A DNA stretch of 52,087 bases, from the NCBI GenBank assembly GCA_949285905.1, contig CASDZV010000020.1, positions 1-52,087 on the forward strand, given 5' to 3'. Under the pieces are notes generated by a model. The model was not told the DNA's origin and did not search any database. It worked only from the letters and a program-made list of their open reading frames with translations. Below, piece after piece: positions 1-8,254 of the stretch. Both the position numbers and the translations under genes were made by a program. Position 1 is the first letter of the stretch. Every line of letters begins with the position of its first letter. Source of the stretch: an uncultured Spirochaetales bacterium. GTDB taxonomy: Bacteria; Spirochaetota; Spirochaetia; Sphaerochaetales; Sphaerochaetaceae.

Positions 1-2
1 GG

Positions 3-443
3 GACGGGACGCATATAGTGTATGTGGTTGCGCCTCTTGCGGAAGAGGACACGGAGCTTGGGCGCCTGATGCATGACTTCATGTGTCCCGATCCGGGGAA
101 GATGTATTATACTGATCTCAGGGGAAAGGCGGCAGAGGCCAAAGAAGGCAAGGAGGAGAGAGAAGCAATGGGACCAATAATGCGTGAGATTTACAACAAA
201 GGCATTGAGACTGGACGCAAGGAAGGAATTGAGACCGGCCGTAAGGAAGGTGCTGAAACCGGGCGCAGGGAAGGACTTGAGACCGGCCGTAAAGAAGGTG
301 TTGAAACAGGCCGTAGAGAAGAGGCCAGGAATATTGCGACGAATATGATCCGCACCGGTACGATTCCTCTTGCCACTATTGCAGAATGCTCAGGTCTTTC
401 GCTTGGCGATGTTCAGAGCATCAAAAGCAGTATGAGCCTTTGA
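3..443 (+). CDS. Rpn/PD-(D/E)XK nuclease-family protein, 3' part only
   Basis: The reading frame is open from the window edge, so the start lies outside and only the C-terminal part is present. Residues near the edge (DGTHIVYV) match the middle of the related gene at the right edge (GDGTHIVYL). Both continue with a conserved block (TELG..xHD..C.DP..M.Y..L) and end with a helical segment reading GDVQSI. In family members the nuclease core (D, ExQ) lies upstream and is not visible here. These proteins are often annotated as transposases, but known Rpn proteins act as nucleases linked to recombination. Between the conserved block and the C-terminus are five charged 8-residue repeats (ETGRKEG type). 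A hairpin follows 7 nt after the stop. The family call rests on similarity to the other copy, where the catalytic motif is visible. Confidence 0.72.
   Translation, partial: DGTHIVYVVAPLAEEDTELGRLMHDFMCPDPGKMYYTDLRGKAAEAKEGKEEREAMGPIMREIYNKGIETGRKEGIETGRKEGAETGRREGLETGRKEGVETGRREEARNIATNMIRTGTIPLATIAECSGLSLGDVQSIKSSMSL
204..323 (+). repeat. Five in-frame 24-bp tandem repeats (ETGRKEG units)
   Basis: Five consecutive 24-bp units each encode an 8-residue unit of the form I/A/L/V-E-T-G-R-K/R-E-G. The DNA units differ mostly at third codon positions, so the protein unit seems more conserved than the DNA. Gain or loss of a unit would keep the frame. The copy at the right edge has only a degenerate version (EGIRTGLETGRKEG). 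Confidence 0.9.
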
Positions 444-450
444 GAAGTGT

Positions 451-476
451 CATGGGCAGGGCGTGCCTTGCCTATG
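451..476 (+). other. Hairpin just after the Rpn-family stop
   Basis: An 11-bp stem containing two G-U pairs (451-461 with 466-476) closes on a CGTG loop. No T-run follows, so it is not a textbook terminator. The arm GGCAGGG is shared with the hairpin behind the other Rpn-family gene at 51361-51382. Confidence 0.55.
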
Positions 477-542
477 ATGAGAAGTGCTTGCATCATTTGT
501 TTTTACATATAAGAGGAGAAGCGGAGGAAGGAAGTCTTCTGG

Positions 543-1742
543 ATGCTTGATGCTATGCATGGTAATATTCTTGAAATGCGGAAGATAATACTCATTACAA
601 TATTCATCTTATGTTCGCTTCTGCCTCTTGGTGCGGAGGTATTTTATTCCAGTATCATCAATGCCTCTTATCTTTCAGATTTCGCGCTGAATGCATTTCC
701 TGTCAGTTTCTGGGGGGAGTTCGGCATCGATGATCTGGGACTGGTTGAAGATCTGAACACAAAAGCCCTTGTACGTGTTGAGGCTGGTATGGCTCAGAGG
801 ACACTGCGACAGCGGCCAGAAGATGGAAGCATAATCAGAAATCCCTCTGATCAGCGTAAATATTCTGTAGTTTTTTCTGAAGGTCTTGTCGGTTTTGAGC
901 AGGGACTGATAGACAATCCGGAGGAAGGCAAGAAGGATTTCCTGACACTTTCGTTTCTTATTGGTGTGAGATGGGAACAGGCATTTGGCTCTTTGAATGA
1001 TATCCAGAATGGTAACTTCGGTGGCGTCTTTGATGACCAGAACTACTTTAAGCCTGGACAGGAAGTAATCGGTGTGCCAGAGCTGAATGGAAATAAATAC
1101 TCGCTATCGAATTCAATCACGCTCGGGCTCGACTTCAACAACAAGTATAACAATTACCTGACACCTGAAGGGTATAACTTCTCGTTTGATTTCGTAATGG
1201 GACCATGGTGGCTGTTAAACAGCCCCACCATCTTCAATACAAGTTCCACAATCGATTACTGGAAACTCTTATACAGTGCGTCATATACCCATACATTCAT
1301 GCAGGAAGATCAGGAAGATGCGGATATGAATCTGTATTCGCTATACATGAATTTCAATCTGAACTGCCAGATTATCTTCGGTGACGCAGTTCCTCAGCAT
1401 GAGCTGTCTGTTAATTTCCGCGGTCATTCCATTCCTCCGCGCCCTTTCATTGCTGATGTCAGAGCCTCTGCAACCATTGTAGGACCTGAGTTCCTTACAG
1501 TCGGTACTTATCCTACATTAACTGTGTCGATGGAGAACTCTTTAGCAGCGGGGAAGCTTATCAACAGCACAGAAGAGAAAATCGGCATCGGATTCTATGG
1601 AACTATCGGGGCGCGCTTCGATTTATATATCATGGGTCTCTTCAGGGCATACGTTGGCGTCTACTGGGATTATCTTGCACCTGAAGGATATTCGGGTGGC
1701 ATTGACTATGATTTCGGTGCTTACTTCACTGCGTCCTTCTGA
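543..1742 (+). CDS. Predicted outer-membrane beta-barrel, family not recognised
   Basis: A signal peptide is clear: a lysine-containing start followed by hydrophobic IILITIFILCSLLPLG and a likely cut after GAE. The rest has alternating aromatic and polar residues with many glycines, and the last residue is phenylalanine, as in barrels inserted by BamA. The ATG at 543 has a GGAGGAAGG ribosome site about 11 nt upstream. The internal ATG at 576 gives a more typical signal peptide but has no good ribosome site, so the start is uncertain. No family motif was recognised. It overlaps the 3' end of the convergent glycosyltransferase gene by 22 bases. Confidence 0.6.
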   Translation: MLDAMHGNILEMRKIILITIFILCSLLPLGAEVFYSSIINASYLSDFALNAFPVSFWGEFGIDDLGLVEDLNTKALVRVEAGMAQRTLRQRPEDGSIIRNPSDQRKYSVVFSEGLVGFEQGLIDNPEEGKKDFLTLSFLIGVRWEQAFGSLNDIQNGNFGGVFDDQNYFKPGQEVIGVPELNGNKYSLSNSITLGLDFNNKYNNYLTPEGYNFSFDFVMGPWWLLNSPTIFNTSSTIDYWKLLYSASYTHTFMQEDQEDADMNLYSLYMNFNLNCQIIFGDAVPQHELSVNFRGHSIPPRPFIADVRASATIVGPEFLTVGTYPTLTVSMENSLAAGKLINSTEEKIGIGFYGTIGARFDLYIMGLFRAYVGVYWDYLAPEGYSGGIDYDFGAYFTASF

Positions 1743-2848
1743 ATCTGCTTGATAAGCACTTCACGGAACTTGTCTGCTCCGAATGACAGTGGGAGGTTCT
1801 GGAATGCAGTCTCAACAGTATCTCTAAGAGTTTTGCTCTCCATGTATTCCTTTATGATTTCAACCTGGCAGTTTGTGTCATTCTCTCCCCATCCGATGGG
1901 ATAAGTCCGCAGAAAATCAAGGGAGGCTTCGAATGGATACAGGACTTGTGTGATTATGAACGGACGTTTCATGAATATTGATTCCATTACGCTGTTAGCG
2001 CCGGCCTTTCCTATCTGGATATCACAAGCTGAGAGGTAGTCTGGAACATTATCAACAAATCCTTTCTGATACAATGAAAATTCAGGATATCGTTTCCTGA
2101 ATCGCGCAAAATTCCTGTCAGTGCTTCCGCTTCTTCCGCCTATTGTCACAACCTGGCAGTCAAGGCCTGCCTCAGCAAGTTTATAAAGGAGGGCAGACGA
2201 TCCTATTCCTTCGCCTCCAAGTGAAAGAAGTATTGTGAACTTGTTTTCAAGTCCTAGCTCCTTTCTCGCAGCTTCTTTTGATTTCGGATTATATGATTCG
2301 AACTTGTATTGAATAGGGAAGGGGCAGACTGAAACCTTCTCCGGTGATTGTCCGCGCTTCATAGCGTTGCTGACTCCAAGATCAGAAGGTGCATACATCA
2401 TATCGAGTTTGTTGTTTACACCGATGCGTGGAGTATCAAATACATCTGCCAGATACTGATATACAGGGATGTTCAGATGGAGTTTATCAAGGACTGCAGG
2501 AATCACAGCCCCTCCAATGAAATTTGTGGAGACGATGAAATCCGGCCTTTCTTTCTCAAGCCATGCACTGAATACATTCTTATACTTGTCCATCTCTACA
2601 ACACGTTTCATCAGGTAAGCATTGAATCTGGAATCAACACTGTTCGTCAGCAAAGGCTCCAGCCGAGGGACATGAAGCATCGCGCGCCAGCTATACTTTG
2701 TCATGATATTCCAGAATTTAGATCCCAATACCAGAAGAAGGTTATCAACAGTGGCTTCATGACCAGCTCTTATGAAACTATCTGCAAGAGCTTTTGCAGG
2801 AATGTAGTGCCCCTTTCCAGCATCAACGTATAGCATTGCACCCTTCAT
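1721..2848 (-). CDS. MGDG-synthase-like glycosyltransferase (copy 1)
   Basis: This 375-residue protein has the two-domain layout of the MGDG synthase/MurG superfamily. Near the N-terminus is the acceptor-side motif GKGHYIPAKAL (GxGHxxAAxAL in the family). The C-terminal GT28-type domain has LSLGGEGIGSS, a GFVDNVPDYLSACD segment and GKAGANSVMES, which normally contact the nucleotide sugar. Relatives transfer glucose or galactose from UDP-sugar to diacylglycerol at the inner face of the membrane. A paralogue lies at 10885-12015 with the same motifs. Both surround a GT4 enzyme and an MMPL exporter, which suggests glycolipid synthesis. The donor, acceptor and linkage cannot be told from sequence. 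No strong ribosome site precedes the ATG. Confidence 0.78.
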   Translation of the reverse strand: MKGAMLYVDAGKGHYIPAKALADSFIRAGHEATVDNLLLVLGSKFWNIMTKYSWRAMLHVPRLEPLLTNSVDSRFNAYLMKRVVEMDKYKNVFSAWLEKERPDFIVSTNFIGGAVIPAVLDKLHLNIPVYQYLADVFDTPRIGVNNKLDMMYAPSDLGVSNAMKRGQSPEKVSVCPFPIQYKFESYNPKSKEAARKELGLENKFTILLSLGGEGIGSSALLYKLAEAGLDCQVVTIGGRSGSTDRNFARFRKRYPEFSLYQKGFVDNVPDYLSACDIQIGKAGANSVMESIFMKRPFIITQVLYPFEASLDFLRTYPIGWGENDTNCQVEIIKEYMESKTLRDTVETAFQNLPLSFGADKFREVLIKQIQKDAVK

Positions 2849-2986
2849 GAGCCAATAATAGCGCTAATAGAAAAATTCAGGCAAGAAACAATATGTGTAT
2901 TTTCTGTAAAGGAATCGCAATTGCTGATTTAATACACCCCCAATATAGCTTTATCATTTTCTGCACAACGATTATAGTCAAATATT

Positions 2987-4570
2987 ATGAAGTATCTGAA
3001 ATCTATAGCAGTCTTGTTGCTGGCACTGATGATTATTGGGTGTTCTGCACCAGAGCCAGACGTTTCATCTGATGACGATGTTACTACAGAAGAACCAGGG
3101 ACAAATCCTGGAACAGGAACTGAAGGTAGCCCAGATGGTGAAACAGGAGAGAGTCCCGAAGAAGAAATAGTAAGTTCCACACTCACATTTGAAACGGAGA
3201 ACGTGAAGACAATCTCCCCATATTCATACAATACGACTGTTGCTGCAAGTGCTGTGTCGTCTCGCAGTGGTGAGCTTTCATACCTTTCATATAATACAGA
3301 TGATTCTGCGAATTTCCTGCCAATGGTCTTCACTTCCGATAATGGTACTAAAATCATTTTCGGAGATTCGGCTATCAAAGAGCTGGATGACGGATACTAT
3401 TTTGTCTATATCGGAAGTCTTCAGACAGTAAGGAAAGAGCCTACCATCATCTATAAGGAAGCTGGAGAAGATGAGTTTGGCAACATCATCTATGAAGAGC
3501 AGGAAGTTCTGATTGATGTTTCCAATTATTATGGGGAGAATTACGCTATCATTGATCTCAAGCACAATGAAGTCTACTTAATCAATGATCCATATAATTA
3601 CAGTGACCGGTTCTATATCAACTGGGAAAATAAAGACAGTTTCTATGTAACCGAAGAGGCTTTCTACTTTGAAGGTTATAAAAACAATGGCAAACGCAAT
3701 CTTTATAGAATCGAAAAGGACAAGCTGGGATCAGAATCATTAAGAGCAGTTTTCAGTAATGTATTTGGATATAGTAGCATCAGAGCTCTTTCTGAAGATT
3801 ACATTCTCGTGGAAGGTGAAAACGGCCTGTATGTTATGGATAGAGTAAGTGGATATTCTCCAACGCGCATTGTTCCGGAAGATTACTCTATGGAGTATAA
3901 CGAGAAGCATGATTTCACTTATCCATTCCAAAATAATGATTGTTCTTTTATTAATGGAAATGGAATTTATGATTTCAGTATAAGTTGGGTCTATAATCCT
4001 AGTAGCCCTGCAGTTGTAGTTACTGTTTTAAACGTTTCACAAGGGGATGTTTCTTTTGAAGGAGTTGAATTTTTCCCAGTCAATACAACTCCAGAAAATT
4101 ATGGTCCCTATTTGGAGAAGGTATATACAGGAATGCTGGATGGAAAGAATGCTGGTATATTTGTGGTTAATACTGCTTATGTTTCCGGTCTTTTCTACTA
4201 TGCTCTAGATAATGGTACTCCGGAAGTGAAATTCATACCATTTGAAGGCACTGATAGAACAGCAGCTTATTTCCGTGTGAATGGCTCACGTGTGTACTGG
4301 ATTGGTGGTGAGAATGATAATGCCAATGGATCATATATCCGTTACTATGATTTCTCTACAATGAACGAAGGAAGCTTTAAAATCCCAGGCAAGCCCGCAG
4401 CAAGCTCAGATTTCAGTATCTCAGACAATGGTACTGTGATTTATTGGCAGTATCTTGATGATATTCAGGTCGGAACATACTCCTGGAACCCTGATAAAGA
4501 ATCATATCCAACATTGATAATGACCACAGATGGTGATGTCCACTCTATGGTTAATGTAAGCACTCTTTGA
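2987..4570 (+). CDS. Lipoprotein of unknown function
   Basis: The N-terminus is a lipoprotein signal: MKYLKS, a hydrophobic stretch and the lipobox IIGC, giving a lipidated cysteine at residue 19. It is followed by an acidic, Pro/Gly/Thr-rich linker to about residue 60, typical of a tether. The remaining 460 residues contain repeated Tyr/Asp-rich strands (YFVYIG, YAIIDLK, YFRVNGSRVYWIGG), suggesting a beta-propeller-like repeat domain, but no family was recognised. An imperfect -10 (TATAGT) sits about 10 nt before the ATG. The gene faces away from the MGDG-like gene and towards the sialyltransferase-like gene, with a hairpin between them. Confidence 0.6.
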   Translation: MKYLKSIAVLLLALMIIGCSAPEPDVSSDDDVTTEEPGTNPGTGTEGSPDGETGESPEEEIVSSTLTFETENVKTISPYSYNTTVAASAVSSRSGELSYLSYNTDDSANFLPMVFTSDNGTKIIFGDSAIKELDDGYYFVYIGSLQTVRKEPTIIYKEAGEDEFGNIIYEEQEVLIDVSNYYGENYAIIDLKHNEVYLINDPYNYSDRFYINWENKDSFYVTEEAFYFEGYKNNGKRNLYRIEKDKLGSESLRAVFSNVFGYSSIRALSEDYILVEGENGLYVMDRVSGYSPTRIVPEDYSMEYNEKHDFTYPFQNNDCSFINGNGIYDFSISWVYNPSSPAVVVTVLNVSQGDVSFEGVEFFPVNTTPENYGPYLEKVYTGMLDGKNAGIFVVNTAYVSGLFYYALDNGTPEVKFIPFEGTDRTAAYFRVNGSRVYWIGGENDNANGSYIRYYDFSTMNEGSFKIPGKPAASSDFSISDNGTVIYWQYLDDIQVGTYSWNPDKESYPTLIMTTDGDVHSMVNVSTL

Positions 4571-4576
4571 TAACAA

Positions 4577-4598
4577 TGGGGACCTTCATCGGTCCCCA
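4577..4598. terminator. Hairpin between convergent genes
   Basis: An 8-bp perfect stem (TGGGGACC with GGTCCCCA, loop TTCATC) lies 7 nt after the lipoprotein stop and 11 nt from the end of the opposing gene. T-runs on either side are weak. Its placement between convergent genes suggests a two-way terminator. Confidence 0.55.
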
Positions 4599-4609
4599 CA
4601 TGTTCTTCA

Positions 4610-6274
4610 TTACTGTAACCAGGGGAATACGTCTGGAGTGTCTGGATTCCAGATATATGTTCCCGGATAATCCTTGATATTCGATACAGTGAATGTGCCA
4701 TCCTCGTTAGCAGTTATAGTAAGATCCGCTCTACCTTCATATGTTTCTTCAGCATTTACGATGCATGAGATTTCAATCCCTTCTGCATTTGTGAATGTGC
4801 TGGATGTGTAACCACACATTACCACATCATTTCTGAAGAAGTAGAAGAGCTCCGCAGGAATAGAAGCATCCAGACTGATTACTCCAAATTCATCAAGTAG
4901 TGCAGCTTTTTCATCATCAAAGTCTGCTGCATAGCCAGGATGAGCCTTGTAATAGCAGACATAATCATCACCGTAATAGTGCGACATGAACGAGAGGTAT
5001 TCTTTAAAGTGTTCTTCATATGCTGTAGATGTGCCGAGGAAGATCATAATACCTTTGTTATTCTCATCAGCTTTTTCGAAAACAGAAGCATCGAACTTAT
5101 ACATATCCTGGAATGCTTTGATTTCTCCCTCTGTTAGTGCTGTCAGGATATTATTCATGTTAACTTCACGGATGTTCTTATTATTCTGGACTTTTTCGGT
5201 ATATACTTGCGATGTACCAAAAGCATCGGGCTTGTTGCGGTTCATAATCCATGTGATATTCAGTTCCGGATCATTAATGAGAACAGGCATGAAGTCTTGC
5301 ATGTATCTATAAATCCAAGGAATGTATTCTGTGAATTGCCTGAGAACATCGATGTATGAAAGTCCATTCAGTGCTTTCTCTTTTGCAGAATTCCATACAT
5401 TTTCAACTTCTGTATAGAACGACATGGAATTGTCTGGCTGCTCTCCTGTGCCATAAGCTTCTCTGAATATTGCTTGTGTTCCTGTTCCATCGGATATTGC
5501 AAATACATCGATTTGATCTAAGCTTATTCCATTTCCCAAAAGCAAATATAAGATATAATATGTATCAAAGTCGTTGACAAATAAGTGGTACTTGGAATTT
5601 TCATTTAATTCGTTGAGATAATTGATATATTCTTTGAAAGCATCCGCCATCTTTACGAAATCTGATTTCATATATTTGTCACTATAAAAATCAGGGTTTG
5701 TAAACGGACATTGCACAAAATTAGGAAGAGTATGGTTCCAATCATACGAACTTGTTCTTGATAATCCTATTATTGTCGGTATTGTTGAATCTATGTTCAG
5801 CTCAAGTTCTTGGGCGCATGCATTATCAGAGTCTGCCATGAAAAGACTTAAGTAAGTGACGGGAACGGTTGCGGAGAGTAAAGCTATGTTATATTCATCA
5901 GCTGTAAGTGTGTATTCAAAATGGTCTGAGCCGATTTTGCTTTCTTCTTTGAGATAGCTGACTTCAACCTGGAATTTGCCGAAGTACTTGAAATCGTAAT
6001 TCACATATGCGCCTTCTTCGTCTGTAAGTATTTCCAAGTCTTCTGATGTTGTATCAAGGGGCAGACCAAGAGAGTTGATGATAGTGGATTTGACTTTCAC
6101 GCTGTCGGCAATGTTTTCTCCTGTTGTATATTCCTCAAGAAGGTTCAACCTCACAGTTGTCGAATTGGCTTTTTCTGTAATTGTTTCTGCATTAGCCCAG
6201 TTTATGTATCCTTCACAACCTGCGAAAGAAAACAGAATCAGAATAGCAAGTATTGTTGTTAAAAGTTTCTTCAT
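4610..6274 (-). CDS. Lipoprotein with GT80-type sialyltransferase fold motifs
   Basis: The start at 6274 is preceded by a perfect AAGGAG site and gives a lipoprotein signal (MKKLLTTI, lipobox FAGC, Cys20). An earlier in-frame ATG would overlap the upstream gene. Residues 30-150 look like an Ig-like domain. The rest matches the layout of Pasteurella/Photobacterium GT80 sialyltransferases: a GLSR element (170-173), SDG with Asp262, a glycine/threonine strand IFLGTST (411-417), KAHP with His445, IPAE with Glu475, and a Ser-Ser pair (491-492). In PmST1 the matching residues are Asp141, His311, Glu338 and Ser355/356, with similar spacing. Family members transfer sialic acid from CMP-sialic acid to galactose. 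The Photobacterium enzyme also has a lipobox and an Ig-like domain. No CMP-sialate genes are in the window. Related GT52/GT38 folds share some motifs, so the exact donor is unproven. Confidence 0.7.
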   Translation of the reverse strand: MKKLLTTILAILILFSFAGCEGYINWANAETITEKANSTTVRLNLLEEYTTGENIADSVKVKSTIINSLGLPLDTTSEDLEILTDEEGAYVNYDFKYFGKFQVEVSYLKEESKIGSDHFEYTLTADEYNIALLSATVPVTYLSLFMADSDNACAQELELNIDSTIPTIIGLSRTSSYDWNHTLPNFVQCPFTNPDFYSDKYMKSDFVKMADAFKEYINYLNELNENSKYHLFVNDFDTYYILYLLLGNGISLDQIDVFAISDGTGTQAIFREAYGTGEQPDNSMSFYTEVENVWNSAKEKALNGLSYIDVLRQFTEYIPWIYRYMQDFMPVLINDPELNITWIMNRNKPDAFGTSQVYTEKVQNNKNIREVNMNNILTALTEGEIKAFQDMYKFDASVFEKADENNKGIMIFLGTSTAYEEHFKEYLSFMSHYYGDDYVCYYKAHPGYAADFDDEKAALLDEFGVISLDASIPAELFYFFRNDVVMCGYTSSTFTNAEGIEISCIVNAEETYEGRADLTITANEDGTFTVSNIKDYPGTYIWNPDTPDVFPWLQ

Positions 6275-6285
6275 TGTCTTTCTCC

Positions 6286-6822
6286 TTAGTAGAGATAGCT
6301 CAGAGCAAGTCCCCATGAAAGGACATGCTTATCGAATGCGACTGTTGAGATTGACTTGTCATAAATTGAAACCATTGGCATGTGATAGTCAGCAACTACG
6401 CTGATGCCAAAGTGTTTCACCAATGTGAACTCAAAAGCGCATCCAACAGAAAAACCCACCTCATTTGAGATTATGTCATTGAAGATGAATATAGTATCGG
6501 AGACACCTATTCTTGGTTCGATTGCTACCTGATCAGATACATCGAAACTCAGTAATGCATAAGCATCCATATGAACAGGTTTGAAGTTTGTCAGCCCATC
6601 GAATGCGAAGCCGTAACCAGCAGAATAGCCAATACCGAACATCTTATTCTCGCCAAAGAAATTTGAACCTGCTACTGATAAAATGATTTCTTCAGCATTG
6701 TATCCATTCTCTGTCAGGTACACAGCCTGATTGACTTGTACACCAATCCTCCCGCTGCTTGATGAGGCAAAGGCAGAGAACGCTGTTAAAAGAACAGCAA
6801 GAAATATGAATAACCGCTTCAT
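6286..6822 (-). CDS. Small predicted outer-membrane barrel
   Basis: This 178-residue protein has a signal peptide (MKRLFIFLAVLLTAFSAFAS, likely cut after AFA). Eight or so amphipathic strands follow, ending in an aromatic-rich C-terminal strand (SWGLALSYLY), the pattern of small OmpA/OmpW-like barrels. A GGAGAG ribosome site lies about 5 nt before the ATG. The stop lies only 11 nt before the start of the sialyltransferase-like gene, whose ribosome site overlaps it, so the two are an operon. A candidate promoter with an A9 run in the spacer lies upstream. The specific family was not recognised. Confidence 0.65.
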   Translation of the reverse strand: MKRLFIFLAVLLTAFSAFASSSSGRIGVQVNQAVYLTENGYNAEEIILSVAGSNFFGENKMFGIGYSAGYGFAFDGLTNFKPVHMDAYALLSFDVSDQVAIEPRIGVSDTIFIFNDIISNEVGFSVGCAFEFTLVKHFGISVVADYHMPMVSIYDKSISTVAFDKHVLSWGLALSYLY

Positions 6823-6858
6823 ACGCTCTCCCTAAGTTTTGTGATTTCCAACAAGGAA

Positions 6859-6888
6859 AGTGTAAGATGTGGCACATTTTTTTTTCAA
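6859..6888 (-). promoter_or_regulatory. Candidate promoter with A9 tract in the spacer
   Basis: On the minus strand, TTGAAA (6888-6883) and TACACT (6864-6859) are separated by 18 bases. The poly-A run (poly-T on the + strand, 6877-6885) forms the end of the -35 and the first part of the spacer. The gene start is 37 nt downstream. Length change in the A-run would change the -35/-10 spacing. Called by eye. Confidence 0.4.
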
Positions 6889-6915
6889 GGGAAATTTATG
6901 CTGTTTTGAGGATTG

Positions 6916-8160
6916 TCAGTTCTTTGCTAAGTACTTCTTTGCTCTTTTCTCGCCACCCGGAACATAGAAGCCTGCTTTTTTCTTGGCAATAAGTTCTTTG
7001 TAGAGTAATTCGAACTGTTTTGCTATAGCCCGGCCATCAAAGTGCTCGAGGCTCTTTTTCGCTTCAATAGCCTTCTCATCACGTTCATCTGTGTGATTGA
7101 TGACATAATCCATCTTGTCAGCGAGATCTTCTTCGTTTCCGCCTTCAAAGAACCAGCCCTGTTTCTCTGTAAAGAGAGTTCTCATATTCTCTACGTCTGC
7201 GGCAATGACTGGAGCACCAGCGCAGAGTGCCTCGATAACTGTCATCGCCTGATTCTCTGAAAGTGATGCTGTTACAAATGCTGCGACTTTAGTAAGTACC
7301 CTTGAGCCGATAAGCTCATCGTTAGGTATCATACCAGTCATGTGTATGTGTCCATTTAGCTCTAGCTCATCTTCCAGATGCCGCAATGCTTTCTCCGCAG
7401 GTCCCTGCCCGACAATAATGAAGTGTGCATCCGGATTCTTCTTAAGACATATGGCAAAAGCTTTGATTGCAACATCGATTGCTTTCTCATAGCCAAGTCT
7501 GCCAATGTATAAGAGTGTCCGTTTCCCCAGCCATTCCGGCTTGATGGAAGAGGGCAGTGGCAGCTCAGGCTTTGAATCATCAAATCTCGAGATATCGATT
7601 CCATTTGAGACATACCTCACATCGAGGTAGGGGATTCTTTCCCTGATTTGTTCGCAGGTATGCCGATTTGGTGCCGTGGCCATCCAGGTAAGCTTATAAA
7701 ATGGACCGAATACAACGGTCCATATTGCATCCTGTGCGGCATATGCAAGCTTTTTGCTTTTAAGTGCATACTTAATATAAATAGGATTGTCTATCAGTGT
7801 GTGATGTGTTGCGATAGTTGGGATATGCAGACGACGCGCAGAGTGGTTGAGAGCCATTCCCACGAGCCATGGAGATGTGTTGTGCACAATATCGATGCGG
7901 TATTTCATCAGGTATGGAAGCAGGTACCATCCAGCTATTGGCAGGAGCTTGATACCTTTGTAAATCCATGCAGGAATTGATTTCACATGGACAATGTGTA
8001 TGCCGTTTTCTATTGTATTGGCTTTGAAATTCTTATCTTTTGGCACGAAAAACCATACCTGATGCCCCATCGCAATCAGATTATTAGCCAGATTTATGGT
8101 TGTCGTAATAACACCATTTGTTTCTGGATAAAAGATATCAAAACCAAAAGCAATCCGCAT
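6916..8160 (-). CDS. GT4 glycosyltransferase, probably lipid or glycan synthesis
   Basis: This 414-residue protein is a GT-B enzyme of family GT4. The N-terminal domain has the glycine-rich loop after strand 1 (FYPETNGV) and the C-terminal domain has LLYIGRLGYEK, HFIIVGQGP and the E-x7-E motif ENQAMTVIE followed by ALCAGAPVIA, which binds the nucleotide sugar. The layout resembles GT4 enzymes that glucosylate diacylglycerol (retaining mechanism) or add mannose to lipid carriers. It lies 94 nt after the MMPL exporter on the same strand, between the two MGDG-like genes. A role in glycolipid synthesis is an inference from context. The C-terminus is lysine-rich, which often means contact with acidic membranes. 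Confidence 0.8.
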   Translation of the reverse strand: MRIAFGFDIFYPETNGVITTTINLANNLIAMGHQVWFFVPKDKNFKANTIENGIHIVHVKSIPAWIYKGIKLLPIAGWYLLPYLMKYRIDIVHNTSPWLVGMALNHSARRLHIPTIATHHTLIDNPIYIKYALKSKKLAYAAQDAIWTVVFGPFYKLTWMATAPNRHTCEQIRERIPYLDVRYVSNGIDISRFDDSKPELPLPSSIKPEWLGKRTLLYIGRLGYEKAIDVAIKAFAICLKKNPDAHFIIVGQGPAEKALRHLEDELELNGHIHMTGMIPNDELIGSRVLTKVAAFVTASLSENQAMTVIEALCAGAPVIAADVENMRTLFTEKQGWFFEGGNEEDLADKMDYVINHTDERDEKAIEAKKSLEHFDGRAIAKQFELLYKELIAKKKAGFYVPGGEKRAKKYLAKN

Positions 8161-8254
8161 TTCTACCTGCTTGCAACAACAAAAGTATACTACCAGCTGA
8201 TAAGGAAACCTGCAATCATGAAAACCAACAAAGTGTTGGATTCTGCTGGAAGGG

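Noticed and set aside
191..376. Minus-strand ORF rich in LRPVS repeats
   Set aside because: It is the shadow of the ETGRKEG repeats on the other strand; repeats keep the opposite frame open.
3..443. Insertion sequence at the left edge
   Set aside because: No terminal inverted repeats or DDE motifs are visible; the family is a nuclease family and the gene is cut by the window edge.
6275..6316. Longer N-terminus of the sialyltransferase-like protein
   Set aside because: It would overlap the upstream gene and hide the lipoprotein signal; a perfect AAGGAG lies before the 6274 start.
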